Notes under the pieces: model-generated
Told to the model about the DNA's origin: nothing
Database searches by the model: none
Seen by the model: only the letters and a program-made list of their open reading frames with translations
Position numbers and translations under genes: made by a program
Assembly: GCA_015501585.1 (NCBI GenBank)
Contig: JADNRY010000005.1
Coordinates: 124,001-188,000 of the forward strand
Reading direction: 5' to 3'
DNA length: 64,000 nucleotides
DNA from: Rhodocollybia butyracea
Lineage: Eukaryota > Basidiomycota > Agaricomycetes > Agaricales > Omphalotaceae
Shown here: positions 11,399 to 23,748 of the stretch, piece by piece
Layout: every line of letters begins with the position of its first letter
Position numbering within the stretch: the stretch's first letter is position 1

Positions 11399-12163
11399 TT
11401 CAAGAGGTGTAACGTAGTTGGAGGTTGAGGAAACAGGCCTTTATAATAACACAGCTGCGCGCCACGTCGATAGTGATAGATGGTCGGCTATTGAATATTG
11501 AATATATGTCAGAAATGTCAGGGCTTTTCCTGAGTGGTGATATGAGAATACAAGAGGTGGCAATACGAGAGTTTACATATGGGCGCTAATCCCGATGCCG
11601 CAAATCAATTCCGACGTCACGACGTCCGCGAAGCAGACTCGAGCAACGAGCAGCTTAAATTTAGGACAACTAAGTGTGCCAGTCTTCATACCAACAGGCC
11701 CGGCTACCGTCTCAAAAATTAATACTTACACCTAGCCACATGCGCAAGCGGCTATACTCTCCCGTCACAATACATTAAGTCTCCCTCCGCTCGCAGTCGG
11801 AAGAAGCTGTACTTGCCCAAGCATAGGCGCAGGGGGTGGCGTTACCTCTAACTGTGCTTACAACTCCTGACCAAACAGTTTGAGATGTCATGAGCTTCGC
11901 CGGCGACCCAGGGATTCCAGTTTAACTCTTCTCTCCTGTCATACCTGTATATGTCATCATACCCAGCATCGCAGTCCCGCCGCCCGAATATGTCAGACTT
12001 GATACGAGAAAAACCTTCGCTGACCAAAGTGATCATTGGATCCCTTTACGATCGAAGAACTGAACAAGGCCCATAAGTAGCAATACAGCACGGAAGCCGA
12101 CTTACAAAGAGTACATTTCTTTTTCATAGCTCAATATCAATAAAGGCTACCGAGGTACATACT
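11399..12163. other. intergenic, no gene seen
   Basis: About 765 bp between the MFS start and the PUS7 stop. It is GC-mixed and carries no conserved frame, tRNA box pair or repeat that I can recognise. Confidence 0.4.
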
Positions 12164-15137
12164 TTACTCTACCATCACATCCTCATTGCTGTTGTCGAGC
12201 TCAATCGCCACCTCTGCCAGTTCCGCCACCTCTGCCTCCTCCGCGTCCATATCTCCATCTGCACCACCACGATATTTCTGATCTTCAGCAGCATTCGTCA
12301 AACCAGTCTGGAAGTGTGAACTTGTTTCGGTTTTGGTGATCTCTCGCAACGCCATTGTAGCGTATGAAGCAGTACCCAGTGTCAGATTGATTTGAAGGGC
12401 CATGAATTTTCCTTGCTCATCAATGACTGGAGCATCGAATCCAAGGAGCTTGTCTTCGTCTGCTTGTGCGAGAGGAACGTCTGGGTCTGTGTAACGCATG
12501 ACAGACCAGGTCATCTCGCTGGGTCGGTGAAGAACCTTTCGGTAGGATCCACCGAGGGTGTAATCCCTAGTTCATTAGCATCAGAATCGACAAAAAAAAA
12601 GTTGCAGAAGAGATAAGGTATTCACTTTTGCTTTCTCACAAAGTTGTCTGGATCTAAACCATCCATTTTGAGAAACTCGCGGTATCGTTCACCAAGTACA
12701 CCTCCCGGATAGGCGACATCGGTCCCTGGCAGAGGCATAATCACATCAAGCATCGTGTACTTGTCCAAATCCTCTTCCGTGAGTGTTTTAACTCGCGGTG
12801 CTGTCCATGGCTTTCTCGCTAATTTTTTTCGGGCGCGGTTTGATAGACCTTCATCTACAAGCTTGTCAAAAATTATGTTCCGATACCATAGCTATAAAGT
12901 TACCTTCATTATTATCTTCTTTTTCATCCTCTACACGATCTTCTTCGGCTTTTGTATCCGGATCGACATCGAATACAAGGTCACCAACAACAGGCTTCTC
13001 TGCGCCGTGCATACGTACACGTTCAGAAACAATGGCGTTCCAAACATAAGACTGGTATGCATGCACATACATCAGGCGGAGGTTGCGAGGGATCTGTACG
13101 TTTGATACATTTTAGTTAGGATGATTCGTACATTGAGAGGCACTACCGTCGAAAGAGCACCCATAGCATTGCGAGTCTCTCCTTTTTGTTTCTTGAAGCT
13201 TTCGAGAATGCACCGTTCAGCGACAACTCGCCTGGGCATAATAGATAGCGCCTGGTCTAGATCCTTGTCAACGAGCCACGCATTCCGAGCAGCTTCTACA
13301 TCTGGATGTTCGCCATGACGCGGCTGAAGTATCAACGACACGGCTCTCTGCCACTCGGACTGTAACAACGCGAGACCGATTGCATGTGTCGGAACTGATG
13401 CAGTTCCGAATCTTTGCATACCTATGAATAAGCTGAGGAATGGACACATTCTCAGAATTGAATTTGACGAACCGTAGTAGTTGATAAAGCCGATGTCCTT
13501 GACGATGTTTAGGGCCTTGTCAAGGGTTTCCATCGAGTCTACTCGAACACTCCTGATGACCTTCGGTGAGTAGTGTATACAAACATTTCGGTTTAAACAT
13601 ACCGGAGAGTGATAACGAAAGCATTTCCTTTGAGCAGTCCCAGCTCAAGACTTGCTTTTCGGTAGTTGAGGTCAGCGATACGGACGCCACGTTCACCTCG
13701 TTGGGTCAGAGCATCTTCAGCCGACCTTCGTCCATTCAAGATACCATTCGCAAGGCGCCATACCTCTTCCACTGTTTTGTTGTTGCGTTTTAAAGAGACC
13801 CTCTGCACGGTAACACCGCGTTTATCTTTCGTTCCGGCCACCGAAAGATCCTTGACACTGGTCTTGAGCAAGCGTGATAGGTGAGAGAGAGCATCTTGGG
13901 TATCGCGGTTAGTTTTTTGGAGAGTGAAATGGATGTAAGGGGGGAAAGTTCCGCGAGGAGCGCGTTCTGGTCCTCCGTCTGTCAAGTTTAAGGTGATCAG
14001 GTCAGACTGCTGGGATCAGACATGTTACTTGCCTTTTCGTTCGCGTCCACCACGCCCAACCCCGCGCCTTGACCACTTGACCACGATTCTAGATCCGTCA
14101 TCGGTGGTCGGAGCAGATTTATCGGTTTCGCTGTCTAATTTACCTGCAAACAGTTCACGAATGACCTGATGGAATGCTGTGCGGGTCTCCTTTGAACCAA
14201 TCGGCTACATGGGATTTATGGATAAATTTACGGACAGATAACAAGGAGGGCAAACAAACTTCGGAGACGACTTTTCGATGGTCTTCCCTCTCGGAACCTC
14301 CGCCACGACCTCCTCCGCGACCTCCTCTGCCTCCTCTACCGCCTCTGTCACGTCCACGGCCTCTTCCTCGCTTTCCCCGGTCATTAGACTCGGGTTCTGG
14401 AGCAGGAACAGAGTCTGCAACAGACGATGACGCATCTTCAGAAGAAGGTTTTGCCACTCTTTGCCCCCAGCCACTATCAGGAACCCTGGGAGGCTGTGGT
14501 CCTTGAAGGAACATCTCCTTCAGCTGAGCTATTGCGGTTTCCGACATATATGGGGCTAGTTTCGCGTTGAATGTTTCCGGCCAAGGCTCATTAGGCTTTT
14601 TCGACTTTTTGGAGTCTGACTCCAATCCTGTAGATTCTGCTGGAGTCTCCGTTATTGTCAATTGTTCAATTTCAGCTGATTGATTTTGTGTAGCACTAGT
14701 GGACGAGTCTCCGTCCACCTTTGTAGGTTCCGTAGAATCCTTTTTCGTAGACTCTGGCATCGCCAAAGATTTGAGATGGATAACATTTCCGTCCAGATCA
14801 ACTTCATTCACCAAGAAATCTGTGAATCTTGCAAGTGATTTCTATATATTTCGTGTACCAGTAAAATGCAAACGTACCTCTGCTTGATGATCCCTTCAAT
14901 CTTGGAAACACCACGACCAACATATTCCGAGATGCCAACATCCGTTTCCAAAAAGTTTACCGCACCACCATTCTGAGTAGCAGAAACAGGGACTCCGAGC
15001 AGTGAATGGCTGGGAGGTAGAATAGACGGTATTTCTTCTGCTTTTGCTTCTTCTTCTTCTACAGAATCTACCTTTGCTCGTTTCAAGTCTCGTTCGGCGT
15101 CTCCATCGTCTTGTTCGCGCTCACGGACAGAAGACAT
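12164..15137 (-). CDS. PUS7: tRNA/mRNA pseudouridine synthase PUS7 (TruD family)
   Basis: About nine exons start at [20 protein letters not shown] (ATG at 15137). The protein opens with an acidic region, then [18 protein letters not shown] and a TDFLVNEVD motif. A long insert includes an Arg/Gly-rich [11 protein letters not shown] stretch. The catalytic motif is [13 protein letters not shown], whose Asp is the nucleophile, followed by [11 protein letters not shown] and NYYGMQRFGT. TruD motif III is in VGDLV, and [14 protein letters not shown] comes late. The enzyme converts uridine to pseudouridine at UNUAR sites in tRNA, snRNA and mRNA. The Arg/Gly insert is unusual and could aid RNA binding (inference). 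The 5' end lies 59 bp from the divergent URA3 start. Confidence 0.9.
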
Positions 15138-15196
15138 GGAACTTGAAGAGAGAAAGACAAATCACCGGCCCGATATCTTTTCTTCGACTTGCTATC
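15138..15196. promoter_or_regulatory. 59-bp shared divergent promoter PUS7/URA3
   Basis: Only 59 bp separate the two start codons, so core promoter elements must overlap the coding regions or be shared. No TATA box is visible. Confidence 0.4.
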
Positions 15197-16149
15197 ATGG
15201 AAAAAACTTTCTCAAGACAAACATATGGGCAAAGGATACAGAACCACAGCAATCCTGCCGCGAAAATGCTGCTTGAAATCATGGAGAGGAAAAAAACAAA
15301 TTTGGCGGTCAGCGTAGATGTGACTAGATCCAAAGATTTTATCGCAATCATTGATACTGTCGGTCCTTTTGTCTGTTTGGTCAAGGCAAATCCTGTTCCT
15401 TCCGTTCACCTTTTGCTGTTTTTCTCACTTCGGCATTCGAATTCAAGACCCATATCGATATTATCGAAGACTTTGACTTTTCGCTCATCAAGCAACTACA
15501 AGATCTGAGCGATAAACATGATTTTGCCATCTTTGAAGATCGTAAATTTGCAGACATCGGTATACCTACTCTCTGGTCTGATGGACATGTCTCCTGATTG
15601 TTTATACCAGGAAATACCGTAGCGCTGCAATATTCGAGCGGTGTCCACAAGATCGCAAGCTGGTCTCATATAACCAATGCTCATCCAGTTCCCGGCCCGT
15701 CAATAATCTCAGGTCTATCCTCTGTGGGTTTACCACTTGGTCGTGGTCTCCTTCTGCTTGCAGAGATGAGCACAAAGGGTGCCCTTGCTGTCGGTACTTA
15801 CACCGAAGAAGCTGTTCGGATGGCACGAGCACATAGAGATTTTGTCGTGGGTTTCATCGCCCAAAGGACCATGAAAGGTGTCGGAATGCAGGACAATGTC
15901 ACAGACAACGACGACTTCCTCATTCTTACTCCTGGTGTAGGTCTCGACACCAAAGGAGACGCTATGGGCCAGCAGTATCGTACTCCTCGACAAGTCATTG
16001 TAGATTCGGAATGCGATGTCATCATCGTAGGTCGAGGAATTTACGGAAAAGACCCCAGCTTGGTTGATGAGATCAGAGCTCAAGCCAAGAGATACATGGA
16101 TGCCGGATGGGAAGCATACCAAGAGAGGATTTCAGCTCCAGTCGTATAA
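15197..16149 (+). CDS. URA3: orotidine-5'-phosphate decarboxylase
   Basis: Exons 15197-15385, 15448-15559 and 15611-16149 give 279 aa, the usual length. Motifs include [22 protein letters not shown] (ribose-contacting Lys), [20 protein letters not shown] with the catalytic Asp-x-Lys-x-x-Asp set, [32 protein letters not shown] and the phosphate-binding [10 protein letters not shown]. It catalyses the last step of UMP synthesis, OMP to UMP plus CO2. The first intron appears to start with GC. The only GT donor nearby (6 nt upstream) would delete the conserved Val-Lys before THIDI, so the GC-AG intron 15386-15447 is preferred. The other intron is GT-AG. Confidence 0.93.
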
Positions 16150-16437
16150 TTTTTGGTCGTACAACATCTGATGGTACCATTAGTTTCCAGTACTGACCAT
16201 GGCTCGATATCGATGTTCTCTTTCTAATTACAAGCAATTATTTAATCGCGATTCGCGCGACTCCGACGCGTTCATGACTGAGCCACATGATCACGTGTTA
16301 AGCCATTCTTAAGCGCGACAATTTGAGATGGAAAGCCTTTTCTTTCCTTACCTTCATCTTCTTCGACCCCGGTGGTTTTTTTCTTTTTTTTGACCCTTTA
16401 ATCACTCTATTCTCACTCTCTTTCAATCTTGAACAAA

Positions 16438-17968
16438 ATGCGCTCGGCGTTCTCAATATCTCTTCTCTATCCATTACTCGCCCAATGTGCACCACTTGTC
16501 TTGAACAGGGCTGGTCCCAATCCAACTACAGCTCCTTCGTCCTCATCCTCAATAACAGTCGCCCCATTATCCACAGGCTCTCTTTCAAGCTCGTTGGATA
16601 CGTCCTCGACGTCTCAGACAACCTCGCCAACGCCGTCTTCTATCACCCCATCTGTCCCTGGGACCCTTCAACCTGAAATCATTACAGGACCAGATGGCTC
16701 TGAATCTGTTTTTATTGCTCCTGAAGACTCTTCGGCTAATAGCGATTCCTCTGCTCAAGACGTACGGCAGCTCGTGATGGGATACTACCCTTCCTGGAAC
16801 AGCATGATACTTCCGCCGGAACAGATCGATTTTACCAAGTTCGACTGGGTCGACTTTGCTTTCGTCACACTCAACCAAACATCTCAGCTGACCTTTGAAG
16901 ATAATTCAAGCTCTGATATCCTTCGGCGGTTGGTTAAATCTGCGCATACAAGCGGTAAGTATGCGAAAGTGAGCATTGGAGGTTGGGACGGCAGCCAGTA
17001 CGTCAATCCTTTTCTGGATCTCTGGACCATTCAACTTAAAGGACTTTCCTAGATACTTCTCTTCTGCAGTGGCCACTCCCGCAAGCAGACAGACTTGCGT
17101 CGAAGAAATCGTCAATATGGTTAATGAGTTTGACTTGGACGGGGTCGATTTTGATTGGGAATATCCTGGACTTGAAGGATCTTCAGGAAATCAAGTGAAT
17201 CCATCCGACAGTGAAAACTTCCTTGCACTTATCCAACTTTTGCGTCCTGCCTTACCTCTCGGCACTAAGATTACTGCCGCAGTCGCGCAGACTCCTTTTG
17301 CAGGTCGTGATGGGCAGCCGATGAGTGACGTTGCGAATTTCTCTCAGGTGTTGGATTGGGTTATGATTATGGCTTACGACGTCTGGCAATGTACGTGGTT
17401 CTCCCCTTTCATACTCATTTTAAGCTAATTTCATTGTCCAGCTTCCTCGGATCCGGGCCCAAACGCACCTCTGTATGATGGATGTTCCAACTCTTCCCAG
17501 CCCGAAGCCAGTGTTGCTAGCAGTGTCAAGCAGTGGACACAGGCGAATTTCCCTGCCAAACAGATATCTCTTGGTGTCCCTTTCTACGGTTACGTCTCCG
17601 ACTCCAACGCCACCAGTCTTCGCTCTCGTGCCTCTAGTCCTTCTATTCGTGTTGTCGCCGATGGAGGAGCTGCCCAGGGATCTATAGCATTCAACTACAT
17701 CGTTAATCAAGGCGCTCTTGCCGCAACTAGTAACGGGACGTATATTGGATCGCATGGATTCACTCGCTCCTGGGATCAGTGCTCAGCCACACCGTTTCTG
17801 CAGTCGCAGACCTCAAGACAGATCATCACCTATGATGACCCCGAGTCGCTATGGATGAAAGGTCGATTTGCGAAGGAGATGGGATTGCTGGGAGTGAGCT
17901 CATGGGATTTGACTGGTGATACATCTACGTGGAATCTTACAGCGTCTCTTATCGCTGGCTGTAGTTAG
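16438..17968 (+). CDS. secreted GH18 chitinase
   Basis: Exons 16438-16997, 17053-17390 and 17442-17968 give 474 aa. The N-terminus MRSAFSISLLYPLLAQCAP is a signal peptide, followed by a Ser/Thr/Pro linker of about 80 residues, likely O-glycosylated. The GH18 barrel starts at QLVMGYYPSWNS. It shows YAKVSIGGWDGSQY (SxGG motif) and the catalytic DGVDFDWEYPG, in which the final Glu is the proton donor. It continues with VLDWVMIMAYDVW and GVPFYGY, and ends with LLGVSSWDLTGD. Substrate is probably chitin in its own or other fungal walls. The ATG at 16438 is chosen because the frame upstream has no ATG before it. No carbohydrate-binding module is seen. Confidence 0.92.
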
Positions 17969-18417
17969 ATGTAGGGTCTCACCGCTGCTGTAACATACCT
18001 TTACTAGATTATGGGATGCTTGATTGTGACATTACTTTTATTGTGATCACTCTCCTCTGTGTCGAAGGTTGAAGGCTTATACAATAATTTGGTTGAAGAA
18101 CGATACGTCCATACAGGACCATATGATATCTAATTTTTTGGAGCTCGCGTTTGTCCGAAGAGTCGTAGCGACATTGCCGTAGCTTGAGTATGCATGACAG
18201 ACTATTCCCGCATCCAATGCTTCAAAAAAAAAAAACATGACAGAAAAGAACCTCCGGCGCCTAATCACTAAATTCAGCCACTGGCCAGTTTCAAGCTATG
18301 GCTAATTTCAAGCTACGATATCAAGTCTGGATAAAGACAAGACATACAATCCGTACTCAAAGAATGATACAAATCTAGAATAAAGACATAGAGATACAAA
18401 ATTCGTTTGCGATATGA
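17969..18417. other. intergenic between convergent genes
   Basis: About 450 bp between the chitinase and Prm10-like stop codons. It contains a poly-A run near 18225 and nothing else recognisable. Confidence 0.4.
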
Positions 18418-20901
18418 TCAGAAAGAGAACACAGCGGCATTCTTGCGCGTTCCAAACATATAAACCAGTGCTTGACTCATGAAAAGACCAACAGTAATAC
18501 CAATGGTGACCGCAATCATTGCTCCTCCGATATCTATCCCGTTTCCGTTGGCCGTGATACCTCCAGCTTGAGAAAGTCCAGACTAGAAAAACAGTTTCAA
18601 TCGGTCCCATCCTTGAGCTCGAGAATGAAACACATACCGGTACTAAAAACAAAACCCCAGTAACCATGGAGGTGAACGCAGTTCCCCCCATTTTTCTAGA
18701 GTACACATTACCCAATACGCCGACCGTAAACGCTCCAATGGCAGAAACTACATCCGAACGATTGAAGATGTAATGATTGGCGATCTTGTTCGACGCGTAT
18801 GATGCACAGGAAATCAGGACCATGACAGGAAGCTGCTTGCTCTTGAACGGCTGTAGGTTGGCTAGGGACGACAGCAGTGAGAATGTTGGGACGATAAAGA
18901 AAGCGGTCCAAGTCGGGAAAGGCTGGAGGAACCAGGCAAAATGCTTTGGACGGTAGCATCCGTCAATGATATCCACGCTGCTGTGAGACACGGCGTGCGT
19001 AAAGGTCCAAGTCCCAACGGAGGGTACCGTACCGTTATTGGTGCTGTTATCGGCTACCCAGCTTCCAGTCAATGTCACGGTGGTCGCTAAGGATGAAGCG
19101 AGAGAGTCAAGTTTACGACGCATGCTTCTATCGATCAAGAGATAAAAGTCGGAGCCGATCTGAAGGCCAAATCCCTGTATGAATTGGCGTTAAGTTATGC
19201 CGTGCATTGAAGAGGATATTAACATACCAGGAACAACGTGTAAATTAGGGCATATACCATTTTGACGCTACCGCACACAATATTCTTCGACGCAAGTTCA
19301 AGAGAACTGCTCACTGACAACCGAATCAAATGATCAGTTTCTGCGAGGAAGAGCAATGATGTTCTTACATATCAAGTATCCAGGAAGAATACCGACTATA
19401 CCAGCAGACGAGATAGCTGTATAGCAGAAAATCCTATTTCGAATGCTGCTTAGTCCTCGGGCAGTAAACGAAACGAATATAGCCACAGTGATTCTATACT
19501 GGTATTAGCTGGAACAGCGAAGAGAGTGTACAACTTACTCGAACACATTGGCGTACAGGGCGCTCTTGGTAGCACAGAGCTGAAGTAAAGACATGATCAA
19601 CGCTCCCGTGCCAGCTATCCACATATCCAAGAAAGATCCACCAAACGCCAAAGGACAGATGAGCGCAGAGAGACAGAACGCCAGTAGGCATCGGAATGCA
19701 GCCGAGTACAAAGGCGGAGCGTCCATCAGATCATTCAACAGACTGCTGGCTTTCTTGGCACTGATCTCGTCATGCACAACCGAACGATAGATTTTATGCA
19801 CCTTGTGCAACGCTCCCAATGCAAGCCTTCCACCGCACTTGACAAAATGAGTTTCGGAACAGCCTAGCTCTTGGTCTCCAAAAGAACAGATGATGACACC
19901 AGGTAAATGAATAAATTCGGCTTCGACTTCAAGAATACGAGCTGCTGCTATGAGTTGTGATTCAATTCGGTGCGAAGGTGCACCAAAGGTCATAAGGGCG
20001 CGAGCTAGCTTGATGAGAAAATCTTGTCGATTGACCATGGCTAAAATAATGCATGAAACACCAGAAATCGCGTATAAAATGCTTGGGACTTACAAGTAAC
20101 GTTGAATTCAATCTTTACACGCATTAGGTACTTTCGACGATTGTGATAGTCCATCTTGCGTAAAGTATTCTTCTCGATATCTTTTGGATCTTCAAGATGC
20201 CTGGCCGTGATTCCAGTGACGCGAGGATCGTCCGGGTCTATCACATCCGAGCTGGTCGAAACATTAGAATCGGCATGACGGAAATTAGGGCGATAGTGGT
20301 AGTCAAACTCGTCTTCGGAATGTGCGTCAGAGTTTTGAGACTTCATCTCGCGGTTTAACGCGTAAAGGTCCATCATTTGTGAAGGTATACCACGTCTTTT
20401 TTGAGCTCTATCCTCTTCTGGGTCAAAGTATTCTTCTTCGTCAGGATTGTACTCGCGGAGGACTGGAGTTTGAGCAAAGCTGACGCTGCGACGAATAGAC
20501 GAGCGGAGAGGCTGTTTCGACGAAGGAGGAGGCACATTTCCGGGATATGCATCTGGCGGTGGATGAATATCGGCTGGATGCTGGTACGATGAAAAAGAGA
20601 CTTTGTCAGGGGAAAAAGCAGAAGTTTGAGGGACGCTTGTACTTTCTGAATAGTTTGAAGGGTCCAGAGGCATCTGGCTGACACGGCGAGATGAATTGGC
20701 GTGAAGATCATGAGGACTGTAGATGGAATTCGCTCGAGTGCCTCTCTCTTCAACAGAGCCAGACCTTGGAGATTCCGGAGTGTAAAACGGATTGCGAAAA
20801 TGAGGATTCATAGAGTCAAAGACATGTTGTGGTTGAGCGGGATAGTTGATCTCGTCTTTTGAAGGTTGGCGAGAATCCTGATCATGATAGCCTGCCGACA
20901 T
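18418..20901 (-). CDS. PRM10: Prm10/ThrE-type membrane transporter (DUF1212)
   Basis: The start is taken at the ATG at 20901 (MSAGYHDQDSRQPS). A cytosolic Ser/Pro-rich N-terminus of about 270 residues leads to DFLIKLARALMTFGAPSHRIE, the ThrE signature. IHLPGVIICSFGD and ETHFVKCGGRLALG follow, then a helical membrane region (FRCLLAFCLSALICPLAFGG; ITVAIFVSFTARGLSSI; IFCYTAISSAGIVGILPGYLI; FFIVPTFSLLSSLANLQP; MGGTAFTSMVTGVLFLVP; TIGITVGLFMSQALVYMFG) with roughly ten helices. ThrE exports threonine and serine in bacteria. Yeast Prm10 is pheromone-regulated and of unknown substrate. Several short introns separate exons. An in-frame ATG further upstream (near 21063) is possible but less likely. Confidence 0.85.
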
Positions 20902-21098
20902 AACTAGTCTTGCGTGGAGGGCAGGAAATAAAACGCGGTACGACTGTTGAACGCGTTCGATGAAGACACTCGGGGTGAAAATAAAGGAGAGTGGGTGATG
21001 GACAACGACAAGTTTTGCTGCCGGAACCTCAAGCGCCCAAGCTCCTTGGTGAAAATAATGCATACATTCGGAGATAAGATAACCAATAATTCTTCCTC

Positions 21099-21698
21099 TC
21101 AAAACTTCAAGCCCATATGATCATCCGACGTACCATCTACGTGCTGAAATCCCAATTTCTTATAAAACAATCTAGCTCCATCATTCCTTGGATCCAAACC
21201 TAGCCATACTCCTTTGAGACCCTCGTCCTTAAGATACGCTGCTGCTTCAGCAATGAGTTTCCTTCCCCATCCCTGTTTCTGGTATTCCGGCAGTATATCG
21301 ATATGCAGATGAGCTGGAGAAAACCCGATACAACCATCATCTGACGTGTGCATCTTCTGCAAGAGATTCATATATCGCTCGTCCGCTGGCTTCTTTGCCA
21401 ACGAGGGCGGATACTGCTCCGCGAACTGGGGCCACCAATGCTTAGCAGCGTACGCTTCGAATGCTCGAGTGTCTGTGGATCCGAGAATATAGCCAACCAC
21501 TCTATCATCTAGATCGTCGACCATTACAAATCCGAATGTTGTAGGCAGCTTCACATAAGGGACAGCGTAAACCAAGCCTGGTAGTTCGTTATAATCATGA
21601 AGGGATTCAGCAGAAGTGCCTGCGTCTGCAGTAAGAAGACAGATCCGAGATAAAGCTGGAGCATCACTTTCCAGCGCTCTGCGTATAGTGATAGGCAT
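21099..21698 (-). CDS. GNAT-family N-acetyltransferase
   Basis: Intronless, 199 aa, start ATG at 21698 (MPITIRRALESDAPALSRIC). The GNAT core is visible: VVGYILGSTDT (motif D/A strand), HLHIDILPEYQKQGWGRKLI containing the acetyl-CoA pyrophosphate loop Q-x-x-G-x-G-x, then GVWLGLDPRNDGARLFYKKL and GFQHVDG (motif B). The pattern with long N-terminal extension and WWPQFAEQYP resembles the acetyltransferase-like domain related to O-GlcNAcase. Substrate is unknown. Its 3' end abuts the neighbouring Prm10-like gene region. Confidence 0.83.
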   Translation of the reverse strand: MPITIRRALESDAPALSRICLLTADAGTSAESLHDYNELPGLVYAVPYVKLPTTFGFVMVDDLDDRVVGYILGSTDTRAFEAYAAKHWWPQFAEQYPPSLAKKPADERYMNLLQKMHTSDDGCIGFSPAHLHIDILPEYQKQGWGRKLIAEAAAYLKDEGLKGVWLGLDPRNDGARLFYKKLGFQHVDGTSDDHMGLKF

Positions 21699-21834
21699 AG
21701 CGAAAGATCAAAAGTTGGGGGATAGTTTAGCGCTCGAAAATAAGCGTTTCACATCAAGATGCGGATAAAGTAATACACAGAAAAGTCCGGAAGATAGAGA
21801 AGCATTTAGTATAATGAGTGTGCAATCCAATCCT

Positions 21835-23319
21835 TTACAGCAGACCAGCGTCTCTGAGATCACTTTGCAGCCTCCTCTCCAACGCATCTGCGACTAGACG
21901 TGCTCGATTTGGGTCGTCGGGGCTGATGTTCAGCATCACGGTGTGTTCGTCGACATCCTCATTGTTATTGGCTTCTGCCTGAGCTTCAACATCCTCCTGA
22001 CGGGCTGACAAGCCAAAGCCTTGACGGAAAAAGCCCGTGGTGGTGATTCCGTGAAGACCGAACGCTCGTTCGAAGGTGGAACGAGCTGTTCGCGGACTAT
22101 CACTTGCGCCAGGTTGTTGCGAATTAACGATATTGCGTTCCCAACGCTTTACGCGCCAGAATCCAAGTAAAGAAGTCAAAAGAATGAACCAACCTAATGA
22201 TAAACAGTTAGATGCTGTTGCAAATCCTTAACAGCTTGAAACTCACCGATTGTCATCAAAAAGAACGACAAATATTCCGTTGTGGCATCAGCAACTATAA
22301 TGGAAGCCTGCTCCTGTGTGAGACTCGGTAAGGTGGAATTAGAAAAGCTGATATTGTAGCTCTTGTAGAAGTCATTCGAACTGGCTTCTGCCGCTGTTGG
22401 AAAGTTTGGTTTGTCATTCCCGGCCCACGTCTCATCCCAGGGATTCTCTTCTCCCATGCCACCGCCATCCAGCTTGGCACGAAGCGCAAATCCATACTGA
22501 ATGAGTGTGATACCAAGACCAGCACGAGATCCCAGTCTCGCAGCGTGCGTGGTGTGTAGTAGATATGTAAGAAGAAAGCCAACGAATTGGAATGATATTG
22601 AGACGAGCATGTTCCAAAGAAAGGAGAAGAGTGAACCGGTAGGTAAAGAGTCGATAATCATTTCGCCAATGGAATCTGGACTGAAAGGGGCATGCACAGT
22701 AGTCTCCCAGTAAGGGGGCACTGCATCCGCTTGGGCCGAGGAATATGATGGAGGAGCATCGGTACGAGCGTCTTCCGGCACGATGAAAGTCTCATCACCT
22801 GAAAAAAGGTTGGAAAGGTCAAGCAGAGAGAAAGATTACAATTGTACCTTCTTGTATGGTCACTGGACGACTTGGCTTCGCAGTGACGTTTGCAAAGACA
22901 CCATCGTTACGGGTACCGCCACCGATGACACCTGTGTGAGCCACTTGGGTATATCCGCCATATCGCGAGGGAAATACCATGGACAGAACCCTTGAGGCCA
23001 AAGTCCTTGGTGGAGGAGCCCGTAAAGAGTCTGGCTCAAAACTCGGTATCTGACCATTCGAATTTCCAAAGTTATTGGGGAGAGCAAAAGCTGACGGCGC
23101 TGGTGGTGAGCCAGGCGGCGGATAGTTTGCATAGTCAACATTTTCGAAATCGTATGAACCAGGAACTCTGGCGGGAGTCGGTGGAGTTGTGGTTCTAGCT
23201 AACGGATGAGATTCTGATATATGTTCATCGTCAGAGTCGTCGAAAGCAGCTTCCATTTCGTACTGGGCATCCTGGTTAGCTCTTGGGTCATTAGGAAGGG
23301 GCGCATAGCGACTAGACAT
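21835..23319 (-). CDS. BSD2: Bsd2/Ndfip-family membrane adaptor of NEDD4/Rsp5 ubiquitin ligase
   Basis: Three exons join MSSRYAPLPNDPRANQDAQY...VTIQEG, DETFIVPEDARTDAPPSYSS...MTIG and WFILLTSLLGFWRVKRWERN. The DUF2370/Ndfip region has a PPSY motif followed by DAVPPYWETTVHAP, then three membrane spans (LFSFLWNMLVSISFQFVGFL; GLGITLIQYGFAL; YLSFFLMTIGWFILLTSLLG). The family sits in Golgi and endosome membranes and recruits WW-domain HECT ligases to cargo such as metal transporters. The C-terminal tail is polar, ending LERRLQSDLRDAGLL. It lies directly beside the membrane-protein array whose members also end in PPxY motifs. A functional link is inference only. Confidence 0.87.
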
Positions 23320-23748
23320 GGTAGATTAGGATGAAATGAAAAAAATGACTGGAAGGGAACGAAAGCAAGATGATGAACCCGGCATAATGCGGCGCCGCGG
23401 CACATTGACGCGCGCTACTCATAAACGCCTTCCAATTTGTCTAACGGGCTCAACGCAGTTAACTGCGATCAAGTGCAGTGCTCACTAGCACTGCTCAGAG
23501 ATAGAATCACAAACATTTCCGAACCCTGCTTCACCCAGCTTTAGCGTTCAAAAACAAACAGATTGGTACATATGTATGTATCATTATTTCAGCAATTTGA
23601 ATCACATCTCATCATCAACTGAGCAAGTTCATTGGCAACCGTCAACTTAACGTTCTTTTTTTACTCTATCCGCCTGAGGCGTGTCTTGGTCCTGGGGACT
23701 ATCCTTCTTTTAAGCTGTACTGGATAGAGCCACTTCTCAAAATCTGAC

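Noticed and set aside
11848..12036. 62-aa minus-strand frame in an intergenic region
   Set aside because: Isolated, without domain, start context or neighbouring exons.
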